Shown here piece by piece: positions 6,607 to 12,454 of a stretch of DNA of 14,361 bases. This DNA comes from UBA6345 sp045577635 (GTDB lineage: Bacteria > Bacillota > Clostridia > Christensenellales > UBA1242), in assembly GCA_045577635.1 (NCBI GenBank), contig JAZNIS010000043.1, positions 1 through 14,361 on the forward strand, in the 5' to 3' direction. Both the position numbers and the translations under genes were made by a program. Under the pieces are notes generated by a model, which worked only from the letters and a program-made list of their open reading frames with translations, was not told the origin of the DNA and made no database searches. The first letter of the stretch is position 1, and the number at the start of each line of letters is the position of its first letter.

Positions 6607-7719
6607 TCAATGTTTATTTTTATTAATTTTTACCATTTTTGTTGTTTTTTGACGGTTTGCAAAACCAACTATTGCAAATGTAAACAACAACGAAATAATA
6701 ATAACAACACCCATTATGAATTTGTTACCATTTAAAGTCATTTTTGGCTCATTTTCCTGCAAATTTTCCAAATAATCGTTTACAGTTGGAGTGCTTACAG
6801 TTGGTGTTCCACCAATAATTATGTTTTCACCTTCGTTATTAACAGTTGTGTTAAATAAAGCTGTGTTAACAACATCGGCAAGTGGCTTAACCGACTTAAC
6901 AACCAAATCCTTTTCAATTAAATAAGTTCCCATTTCAAATAACAAAAGTTTATTAGTAATTGCTTGATTATAGTGACCTTTTGCAAAATAAATATCGGTA
7001 AAAAGCCACGGATATTTTTCTTCGGCTACACTCATTAAGTACAATGCAAACTCTAAATTTTCATCTTTATTTTCGTTTGCTTGTCCAACAACAATTCTAA
7101 TTTTACTATATTCTTCACCATTTACTTTTGCTAAATAATAATTTCTGCTAACACCGTCACGATGAACATCAAACATAGCATTTGGTGAATATTTTTTATA
7201 TAAATTTTTTGCTGTAACTCCACTTCGGGAATAAGCAGAAGAATTATGTGGAATATGTAAGGTTTCATCTAAAACAACATTAACACCCAAAAGTTCTAAC
7301 TCTCGTTTAAAAGCTTTTGCAACATCATGAATTCCACCTGCACCATAAACACTATCAACACCATCGGTTGGAACAAAACTTTCATCGTTATGAGTTAAAT
7401 ATAAACAAATATTTTTATTTGTAACAGAAATATGGCTAGGATTTGAACCAATTTCAACATTTGGCCTATCTAACTTTCTAATAAATTTTGCAATCGCCCT
7501 ATTTGTTTTGTCATTAACTTCAACTATTTCATACATATCAAAACTTTTAGAAATGTAATTATCAAAAACTTTTACATCGCTTTTTTCAAACAGATAATTA
7601 CCATCTGTTGTGTAAACCACATATTGTTTTTCAATATCTCCATCAAAAGCATACACTGTTAAATTTTGATTAAAAAAAACAGGAATTAGTAACATCATTA
7701 AAATTAAAATTTTTTTCAT
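6607..7719 (-). CDS. spoIIP: Stage II sporulation protein P, cell-wall amidase/endopeptidase
   Basis: SpoIIP works with SpoIID and SpoIIM to degrade peptidoglycan during septal thinning and forespore engulfment. The 370 residues start with a signal sequence (about 1-24, ending TVYA). The SpoIIP core spans roughly 100-285 and includes LTHNDESFVPTDG (108-120, with His110 and Glu113), AYSRSG (162-167), DVHRDG (184-189) and FEMGTYLIEKD (261-271, Glu262). These match the family's TH-x-ES, YSRS, DxHRDG and E-x-G positions, with TTES altered to NDES. Unusually, a second membrane segment lies at the C-terminus (about 333-353), followed by a basic tail, so the enzyme domain would sit outside the membrane between two anchors. 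Start: ATG at 7719 with GGGGGA 4 bases before it. It overlaps the upstream membrane-protein gene by 50 bases, and the two are probably co-transcribed. Confidence 0.9.
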   Translation of the reverse strand: MKKILILMMLLIPVFFNQNLTVYAFDGDIEKQYVVYTTDGNYLFEKSDVKVFDNYISKSFDMYEIVEVNDKTNRAIAKFIRKLDRPNVEIGSNPSHISVTNKNICLYLTHNDESFVPTDGVDSVYGAGGIHDVAKAFKRELELLGVNVVLDETLHIPHNSSAYSRSGVTAKNLYKKYSPNAMFDVHRDGVSRNYYLAKVNGEEYSKIRIVVGQANENKDENLEFALYLMSVAEEKYPWLFTDIYFAKGHYNQAITNKLLLFEMGTYLIEKDLVVKSVKPLADVVNTALFNTTVNNEGENIIIGGTPTVSTPTVNDYLENLQENEPKMTLNGNKFIMGVVIIISLLFTFAIVGFANRQKTTKMVKINKNKH

Positions 7720-8278
7720 ATTTCCCCCTTTTTAATATTTTTAAATTAAAAATAAGAAATTTAAATGTTAAAACAACTGCTAAAATTACTAGCATCAAAT
7801 TAAAAAATTCAACATTTGCAAAATTAATATAGTTTAAAGGTTTTTCTAAAATCAAATTGAAAACATTAATTAAAATAAAACTAAACTGATTTAAACAAAA
7901 TACAAGTTTAAAATTTTTTAAATTAAAAACACTTAAAAGTAAAATAACAAAACATATTGGATACGGATTTAATGACGAAACAAAATCAACACTAATTAAA
8001 CACAAACAAAAATAAATGCTAATTACTAAAATAGAACAATAACATAAAACAAATTTTTCCTGATTAGTTAAAGAAAAGAAAAGGTAAAAAAACATAATTA
8101 TAGCTGAAAAACATATAATTAGATTAAACGAAATATTCCCTAAATAAAGCGGTTTTACAAAATAACCACACATAGAAAACAAACAAAAAGCAATTGAAAA
8201 AACTTTTTGTAATTTTCCTTCAAGGAAAAACAATTCATATATTAAACTAACACCCAAAAAAATAAATCCAACCGGCAT
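7670..8278 (-). CDS. Unrecognised polytopic membrane protein upstream of spoIIP
   Basis: 202 residues, very rich in Phe, Leu, Ile and Cys, with about six to seven membrane segments (near 2-18, 26-46, 49-70, 76-98, 104-119, 126-145 and 157-180) and a basic then polar C-terminus. I recognise no family. It has a good Shine-Dalgarno (AAAGGA, 7 bases before the ATG at 8278), and its 3' end overlaps spoIIP by 50 bases in another frame, which suggests translational coupling. In many spore formers spoIIP follows gpr; here this gene takes that place. A sporulation role is inferred only from this position. A strongly hydrophobic translation in AT-rich DNA can arise by chance, but the length and the ribosome binding site argue that it is real. 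Confidence 0.68.
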   Translation of the reverse strand: MPVGFIFLGVSLIYELFFLEGKLQKVFSIAFCLFSMCGYFVKPLYLGNISFNLIICFSAIIMFFYLFFSLTNQEKFVLCYCSILVISIYFCLCLISVDFVSSLNPYPICFVILLLSVFNLKNFKLVFCLNQFSFILINVFNLILEKPLNYINFANVEFFNLMLVILAVVLTFKFLIFNLKILKRGKYEKNFNFNDVTNSCFF

Positions 8279-8309
8279 AAATTTTCCTTTATATTTTAAG
8301 TTGTTTCAA

Positions 8310-8337
8310 ATTATATAAAATATGCAAATCTTTTAAA
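8310..8337 (-). promoter_or_regulatory. Possible promoter of the membrane protein-spoIIP operon
   Basis: On the minus strand a perfect TATAAT (complement of 8310-8315) has a TTTAAA (complement of 8332-8337) 16 bases upstream. It lies 32 bases before the start codon. A sporulation operon would be expected to use sigma-E or sigma-F, but I found no convincing match to either here. Confidence 0.4.
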
Positions 8338-8356
8338 TGTAATTAATTGTTATATT

Positions 8357-8388
8357 TTGTCATATATATTAAATAAAAAGTATATAAG
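8357..8388 (+). promoter_or_regulatory. Promoter region of the YmxH-like gene
   Basis: Two readings overlap. Sigma-A type: TTGTCA at 8357-8362, 18 bases, TATATA at 8381-8386. Sigma-E type: TCATATA at 8360-8366, a 14-base spacer and TATATAAG at 8381-8388 (6 of 7 and 5 of 8 matches to the B. subtilis consensus). Either would start transcription within a few bases of the ATG at 8395, giving little or no leader. Confidence 0.45.
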
Positions 8389-8394
8389 GTTTTT

Positions 8395-8709
8395 ATGGAA
8401 ATAACATTTTGTGATTTAAGGACTAAGGAAGTAATAAATGTTTGTGATGGAAAACGGCTTGGATGCATAGTTGATATGGTGTTTGATAGTAGAACTTTAA
8501 AAATTACAGGAATTGTTGTACCCTGCGAAAAATCTTTTTTTAGTTTTTTTAAAAATAATAATGATATATTTATACCATTTTCAAAAATATGCAAAATTGG
8601 AAAAGATGTTATTTTGGTTGAATTAACACAAATATCTTCACAATCAATAACAACCTTAAATAACGAAAAAAACTCAACACCAGAACAAAATAATGAAAAT
8701 GAAGAATAA
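8395..8709 (+). CDS. YlmC/YmxH-family PRC-barrel protein
   Basis: 104 residues. The N-terminal 80 form one PRC-barrel domain with the YlmC/YmxH pattern: DLRTKEVINV, then GKRLGCIVDMVFD, ITGIVVP, FFSFFKNNNDIFIPF, and KICKIGKDVILVEL at the end. A short acidic, Asn/Glu-rich tail follows. This small family is widespread in spore formers and is annotated as sporulation-related; its molecular role is not established. The adjacency to nrdR, on the same strand 90 bases downstream, is frequent in Clostridia as far as I recall. AAGG at 8386-8389 is 5 bases before the ATG but would be off the transcript if the near promoter is used. No hairpin separates it from nrdR, so read-through is possible. An antisense frame across it is a shadow. 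Confidence 0.85.
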   Translation: MEITFCDLRTKEVINVCDGKRLGCIVDMVFDSRTLKITGIVVPCEKSFFSFFKNNNDIFIPFSKICKIGKDVILVELTQISSQSITTLNNEKNSTPEQNNENEE

Positions 8710-8739
8710 AACCTTAAAACCACAAAATATCGTTTTTTA

Positions 8740-8769
8740 TTGCAAGTAACACACAAAATATGCTATACT
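8740..8769 (+). promoter_or_regulatory. Sigma-A promoter of nrdR
   Basis: TTGCAA at 8740-8745, an 18-base spacer and TATACT at 8764-8769, with TGC before the -10 (extended -10). AAGGA at 8786-8790 sits 9 bases before the ATG. Confidence 0.7.
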
Positions 8770-8799
8770 TTTGGTACTTAACATTAAGGATGAAATTAT

Positions 8800-9273
8800 A
8801 TGAAATGTATTTATTGTGGCTGTAAAGATAGCAAAGTTATTGATTCAAGATATATTGATGAAAATAATCAAATTAGAAGAAGAAGAGAATGTTTAAATCC
8901 AGAATGCCAAAAAAGATTTAACACCTACGAAACTGTTGAATTATTACCTATTATGGTTGTTAAAACAGATGATAGCAGACAATCGTTTAACCCTTTAAAA
9001 ATTAAACAAGGTATTATGAAAGCATGTGAAAAACGACCTGTTTCAGTTGCCCAAATTGACGAAATGGTTAACGAGATTGAAAAACAAATTCAAAACAGTT
9101 TAAAACAAGAAATTAAATCTTCCGAAATTGGCGAAATGATTATGGAAAAGCTTAAACAAATTGACGAAGTTGCTTATATTAGATTTGCTTCGGTTTATCG
9201 TAAGTTTACCGATGTTACCCATTTTATGGAATTTATTAAAGAATTTGAAGATATGTTATCTAATAAAAAATAA
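8800..9273 (+). CDS. nrdR: Transcriptional repressor NrdR, variant zinc ribbon
   Basis: NrdR represses ribonucleotide reductase genes when its ATP-cone binds (d)ATP. The 157 residues match the family in length. A zinc ribbon covers 1-45, with the family's VIDSR and RRRREC stretches and RFNTYE. The ATP-cone (about 50-140) has VVKTDDSRQSFNPLKI and VAYIRFASVYRKF. The cysteines are Cys3-x2-Cys6 and Cys31-x4-Cys36. The usual second knuckle is C-x2-C, so two residues (Pro, Glu) appear to be inserted. Everything around it is well conserved, so I read this as a lineage variant and not as damage. No reductase gene and no clear NrdR box lie in this window. It has its own promoter and a strong terminator. 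Confidence 0.96.
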   Translation: MKCIYCGCKDSKVIDSRYIDENNQIRRRRECLNPECQKRFNTYETVELLPIMVVKTDDSRQSFNPLKIKQGIMKACEKRPVSVAQIDEMVNEIEKQIQNSLKQEIKSSEIGEMIMEKLKQIDEVAYIRFASVYRKFTDVTHFMEFIKEFEDMLSNKK

Positions 9274-9276
9274 CTA

Positions 9277-9331
9277 CTATGCAATAACAAAAAAACCAAG
9301 GAATTACCTTGGTTTTTTATTGTTTGCATAG
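9277..9331. terminator. Long bidirectional terminator hairpin
   Basis: The inner stem is perfect: AAAAAACCAAGG (9290-9301), loop AATTA, CCTTGGTTTTTT (9307-9318). An outer 8-base match, CTATGCAA (9277-9284) with TTGCATAG (9324-9331), extends it to a 25-base imperfect stem. It lies between convergent nrdR and the HD-domain gene and has A/T runs suitable for both strands. Confidence 0.88.
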
Positions 9332-9370
9332 CACTAATAATTTAGTTAATTTTTATTACCTTTTCCCGTA

Positions 9371-9961
9371 TTACTTTGAAACAGTTTCATCTAAATAAGT
9401 TGTTAAAGTGTCTGCCACATGAAACAAACAAGCAACAGGAAATTTATAAAAAGCATTAGCATAAGTAGATGAACCACTTTTTGCTCTCATATCAAAACCA
9501 CCCATATGCCAATTAATTGCAATCGCTTCTTCCCTGGTTAATCTTAAAAATCCGTTAATAATGTAAACTGATTTTTCACCGTGTCCATAAGGCAAATCTT
9601 CTTCAAAAGCATAGTAAGGTTGTTTTACCCAAGTTCCTGTTTCATCTTTAACATTACGATAATCAACTTTATAACAATTAACCTTGCAAACATCGTGCAA
9701 TAAAGCAATAATTGCAATACTTTCATCAGATAAAACTTTGGCATAATTTTCGCCATATTCTGCTTTAATCAAATTTAAGTATCTTTTGTAAACTTTTACA
9801 CTATGTTCACACAATCCACCTTCGTAAGCAGAATGAAATTTTGTGCTTGCTGGTGCAGTAAAAAAATCGGATTGCATAAGCCATTTTAAAAGTTCTTTGC
9901 TGCCTTCTCTGGTAATATATTTTTCATATAATTCAATAAATTCTTCTCTTGCTGAACTCAT
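9371..9961 (-). CDS. HD-domain metal-dependent phosphohydrolase
   Basis: 196 residues with a complete HD metal site: His53 (GLCEHSV), His89-Asp90 (ALLHDVCK), His127 (YGHGEKS), His152 (NWHMGG) and Asp184 (HVADTL). The spacing H...HD...H...H...D is that of the HD superfamily and resembles the C-terminal catalytic domain of YhaM-type 3'-5' exoribonucleases. The N-terminal OB-fold of YhaM is absent. Such short stand-alone HD proteins are common in Clostridia; the substrate (nucleotide, cyclic nucleotide or RNA end) cannot be decided here. Start: ATG at 9961 with AAGGTGA about 6 bases upstream. It is a single-gene unit with its own promoter, divergent from the DUF1538 operon and convergent with nrdR. 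Confidence 0.88.
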   Translation of the reverse strand: MSSAREEFIELYEKYITREGSKELLKWLMQSDFFTAPASTKFHSAYEGGLCEHSVKVYKRYLNLIKAEYGENYAKVLSDESIAIIALLHDVCKVNCYKVDYRNVKDETGTWVKQPYYAFEEDLPYGHGEKSVYIINGFLRLTREEAIAINWHMGGFDMRAKSGSSTYANAFYKFPVACLFHVADTLTTYLDETVSK

Positions 9962-9989
9962 AATTAATCACCTTTTCACATTTTAGAAT

Positions 9990-10018
9990 ATTTTAACACA
10001 AAGTTAATAAATTGTGAA
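9990..10018 (-). promoter_or_regulatory. Sigma-A promoter of the HD-domain gene
   Basis: On the minus strand TTCACA (complement of 10013-10018), a 17-base spacer and TAAAAT (complement of 9990-9995), with TGT before the -10. Five of six bases match at both hexamers. Confidence 0.7.
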
Positions 10019-10030
10019 ATTTTTATAACT

Positions 10031-10060
10031 TTATTAATTATGTAATTAATAATTTTTTTT
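10031..10060. promoter_or_regulatory. Perfect AT palindrome upstream of the DUF1538 promoter
   Basis: TTATTAATTA (10031-10040) and TAATTAATAA (10043-10052) are perfect inverted 10-base arms around TG, followed by eight T. It lies between divergent promoters, 22 bases upstream of the -35 at 10075, where no terminator is needed. A dimeric regulator site or a curved UP-like element is therefore the likelier reading. AT-only symmetry can also arise by chance in this DNA. Confidence 0.4.
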
Positions 10061-10074
10061 AACCAAGTTATTGT

Positions 10075-10103
10075 TTGACTTTATTTAAATAAAAAAATAC
10101 AAT
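10075..10103 (+). promoter_or_regulatory. Sigma-A promoter of the DUF1538-P-II operon
   Basis: TTGACT at 10075-10080, exactly 17 bases, and TACAAT at 10098-10103: five of six matches at each hexamer. The T8 tract and A-rich spacer could add UP-element strength. It lies 40 bases before the TTG start codon. Confidence 0.75.
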
Positions 10104-10142
10104 TAATAAGTAAACAAAAACAATATTTTAGGAATTTATATT

Positions 10143-11675
10143 TTGTTTAAAAATATTTTTGATAAAATCAAAGAAAGTTTTATTTCTGTAATTCCAATAG
10201 TTGCTTTGGTGTTAGTTTTAGGGCTAACAATATCTCCCCTTTCAGGATACGATATTACAAAGTTTATTATTTCAGCCGTACTTTTAATTTTAGGTATGGC
10301 TTTGTTTACTGTTGGTGCTGATTCTGCTATGTTCACCATGGGTAGCAGTGTTGCAGGTCATTTAAGCAAATCCCGTAAACTACTTACCCTTCTTGCTTTT
10401 GCATTTGTTTTAGGATTTATCATTACCCTAGCTGAACCTGATTTATCTGTTTTAGCAGGTCAAGTTGGAGCAATTAATAAGTGGTTATTTATTATTGCTG
10501 TTTCGGTTGGTGTTGGCATATTTTTAGCACTTGCTGTTTTACGAATTATTTTTCAAATTAGTTTAAAAACAATTTTAACAATTGCTTATTCTATTGTAAT
10601 TATTTTAATGCTACTTGTTCCTGCCGAATTTCTACCTGTTTCAATTGATTCGGGTGCAGTTACAACAGGACCTATATCTGTTCCTTTTATTTTGGCTTTT
10701 GGTATGGGTATTTGTGCTGTTAGAAGTAGTAGTAAAAGTGACGAAGAAGATAGTTTTGGTTTAATTGCTTTAACTAGTGTTGGTCCACTTATCACCACCC
10801 TTTTATTATGTATTTTTAGCAAAGGCGACATGAATTCAACTCAAACAGTTTTAACACAAACAACAACCGGCACATTTGGACAAATGTTAACAGAATTTGG
10901 TGTTGAATTTTTAGATAATATCAGTGAAATTTCATTAGTACTTTTGCCTATTGTTGTATTCTTTTTTGTTTATAATGCAATTTACTTAAAATATCCAAAA
11001 ACACAAATTTTAAAAATTATTATTGGTTTAATTTACACCTTTTTTGGTATTGTAATATTCCTAACAGGAGTTTTAACGGGATTTTTACCTATTGCTAGTG
11101 TTATTGGATACAAAATTGCCACAAGCAAATTTAGCTGGATTTTACTGCCTATTGGAGCACTAATTGGTTTCCTAATTGTTTTAGCAGAACCAGCTGTTCA
11201 AGTATTAAACAAAAAAGTTGAAGATATAACACATGGTGTAATTAGCAAAAGAGTTATGATGATAACCATTTCAATAGGTGTTTCGTTAAGCTTAATTATT
11301 GCACTAGCCAGAGTTTTATATAACATTGATTTTATTTATTTAATTTTACCTTTATATTTAGTTACAATTATTTGTTCGGTTTTATGCACACCAATATTTA
11401 CTGCTCTTGCATTTGATAGTGGTGGTGTTGCCGCTGGAACAATGTCAACAAGTTTTATTTTACCGTTTATTATGGGTGTTTGTGTTGCAAACAACACAAA
11501 TATTATGGTTGGAGCATTTGGAACAGTTGCTTTAATTGCTTGCTTACCTATTTTAGCCATTTCTATTTTAGGTGTGATTTACAGAGTTATTTCACAATAT
11601 CAAATAGCAAAAGAAAAGCCAAAAACTAAAAAAGCAGTTGAAATTATTGAATTTGATTATGGAGATGATGATTAA
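10143..11675 (+). CDS. Double-length DUF1538 integral membrane protein, probable cation/proton antiporter
   Basis: 510 residues with about 12-14 membrane segments, built as two homologous halves. Each half carries the same two signatures: GFIITLAEPDLSVL (91-104) with DSGAVTTGPISVPFILAFGMGI (169-190 in the first half), and GFLIVLAEPAVQVL (342-355) with DSGGVAAGTMSTSFILPFIMG (425-445 in the second). The buried AEP glutamates and DSG aspartates are candidates for ion binding. Known: a pair of separate DUF1538 proteins, UmpA and UmpB of Halomonas, was reported (from memory) to act as a Na+(Li+,K+)/H+ antiporter. Inference: this is a single-chain equivalent. The start is a TTG at 10143 with AGGA 9 bases upstream; no better ATG precedes the first membrane segment. 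The C-terminus is charged (EFDYGDDD). It overlaps the next gene by 1 base (TAATG). Confidence 0.88.
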   Translation: MFKNIFDKIKESFISVIPIVALVLVLGLTISPLSGYDITKFIISAVLLILGMALFTVGADSAMFTMGSSVAGHLSKSRKLLTLLAFAFVLGFIITLAEPDLSVLAGQVGAINKWLFIIAVSVGVGIFLALAVLRIIFQISLKTILTIAYSIVIILMLLVPAEFLPVSIDSGAVTTGPISVPFILAFGMGICAVRSSSKSDEEDSFGLIALTSVGPLITTLLLCIFSKGDMNSTQTVLTQTTTGTFGQMLTEFGVEFLDNISEISLVLLPIVVFFFVYNAIYLKYPKTQILKIIIGLIYTFFGIVIFLTGVLTGFLPIASVIGYKIATSKFSWILLPIGALIGFLIVLAEPAVQVLNKKVEDITHGVISKRVMMITISIGVSLSLIIALARVLYNIDFIYLILPLYLVTIICSVLCTPIFTALAFDSGGVAAGTMSTSFILPFIMGVCVANNTNIMVGAFGTVALIACLPILAISILGVIYRVISQYQIAKEKPKTKKAVEIIEFDYGDDD

Positions 11676-12034
11676 TGAAAAAATTCAAAATTAAGCCACC
11701 CTTTGAAATTATGATAGTAATTGTTAACAGAGGCGAAGGCGAAAATGTTATTGATTTACTTGAAAACAACCACATAAACAATATTGTTAGATTTCAAGGC
11801 AAAGGTACTGCCGAATCTGAAATGGCTGATATTTTTGGGTTTGGAGTTGTTGAAAGAGATATTATAGCTTGTTTAATTGATGAAGAAAGAAGTAAGGCCT
11901 TGGTTGAACTTGTTTACACCGACCTACACTTAAATGTTGAGCACTCTGGATTAGTATTCACAATTGAACCTAGCAGTGCTACCCTAGACCTACTTACAAC
12001 ATTAAATATTGAGGTGCAAAATGGCAAAAATTAA
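11675..12034 (+). CDS. P-II-family signalling protein, first copy
   Basis: 119 residues. The fold follows the P-II ferredoxin-like pattern: strand IMIVIVNRG (12-20), helix GENVIDLLENN, strand NNIVRFQGKGTA (35-46), a short T-loop region (46-58), strand RDIIACLID, helix, and a last strand GLVFTIEP. The T-loop is shorter than in GlnB/GlnK, and the classical uridylylated tyrosine is absent, so covalent control as in enteric bacteria is unlikely. P-II proteins bind ATP/ADP (and in many cases 2-oxoglutarate) and plug or release partner transporters; here the partner is presumably the DUF1538 protein encoded just before. The ATG at 11675 overlaps the preceding stop (TAATG), with GGAG about 11 bases upstream. 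Confidence 0.85.
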   Translation: MKKFKIKPPFEIMIVIVNRGEGENVIDLLENNHINNIVRFQGKGTAESEMADIFGFGVVERDIIACLIDEERSKALVELVYTDLHLNVEHSGLVFTIEPSSATLDLLTTLNIEVQNGKN

Positions 12035-12428
12035 TTATGATAAAGTAAAAGAAGTTAATAAAGGAATGTCAACAACAAAAAATAAGGAATACGATTTAAT
12101 TGTTGTTGTTATTAATAAAGGGTTTTCCGATTATGTTGTAGATGCTGCCAGAGAAGCAGGAGCAACAGGTGCAACAATTATTAATGCCAGAGGTACTGGT
12201 GTTCACGAAAATGATTCTATTTTAGGAATTAAAATTCAACCTGAAAAAGAAATTGTTTTAATTTTAGTTAACCGTTTAAAACGAAACGAAATTATGAAAA
12301 AAGTGTGCGAAGCATCAAACTTAAACAGCGAAGGCAAAGGTTTATGTTTTAGTATGCCTGTTAGTGATATTGCAGGAATTAGCCACTTAATTAATACAAA
12401 GAAAAAACTTAGAACAAGAAAAAAATAA
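12021..12428 (+). CDS. P-II-family signalling protein, second copy
   Basis: 135 residues. After a short polar N-terminal extension (1-23), the P-II fold begins with YDLIVVVINKG (24-34), then DAAREAGATGATIINARGTG (41-60), the most typical P-II stretch here. A shortened T-loop (about 60-75) follows, then KEIVLILVNR (76-85) and a final GLCFSMPVSDIAG. The C-terminus is basic (KKKLRTRKK). The T-loop tyrosine of GlnB is missing. The frame opens at a TTG (12009), but that codon lies on the Shine-Dalgarno. The ATG at 12021 with GAGGTG (12011-12016) 4 bases before it is the start, giving a 14-base overlap with the first P-II gene. The two copies differ clearly in sequence and length, so they probably form different sensors or a heterotrimer (inference). 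Confidence 0.88.
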   Translation: MAKINYDKVKEVNKGMSTTKNKEYDLIVVVINKGFSDYVVDAAREAGATGATIINARGTGVHENDSILGIKIQPEKEIVLILVNRLKRNEIMKKVCEASNLNSEGKGLCFSMPVSDIAGISHLINTKKKLRTRKK

Positions 12429-12454
12429 AGTGTGAAAACTCACACTTTATTTTT
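12421..12454. terminator. Bidirectional terminator between P-II operon and ABC permease
   Basis: Perfect 15-base arms, AAAAATAAAGTGTGA (12421-12435) and TCACACTTTATTTTT (12440-12454), around a 4-base loop AAAC. The stem contains the stop codon of the second P-II gene and abuts the stop of the minus-strand permease gene at 12455, so one hairpin serves both. Confidence 0.9.

Noticed and set aside
8343..8756. A 137-codon minus-strand frame opposite the YmxH-like gene
   Set aside because: The plus-strand gene has a clear PRC-barrel pattern. The antisense product has no family features, no Shine-Dalgarno at its start and a low-complexity beginning.
8740..8799. NrdR boxes upstream of nrdR
   Set aside because: No pair of 16-base boxes resembling the ACAC-AT-rich-GTGT pattern could be found; only a loose CACAAAATATG stretch.
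10041..10064. A GlnR/TnrA-type box (TGTNA-N7-TNACA) before the P-II operon
   Set aside because: TGTAA is present at 10042-10046 region but the second half-site does not match TNACA.
10136..11560. Minus-strand frames opposite the DUF1538 gene
   Set aside because: They mirror the hydrophobic codons of a well-supported membrane protein and have no start signals.
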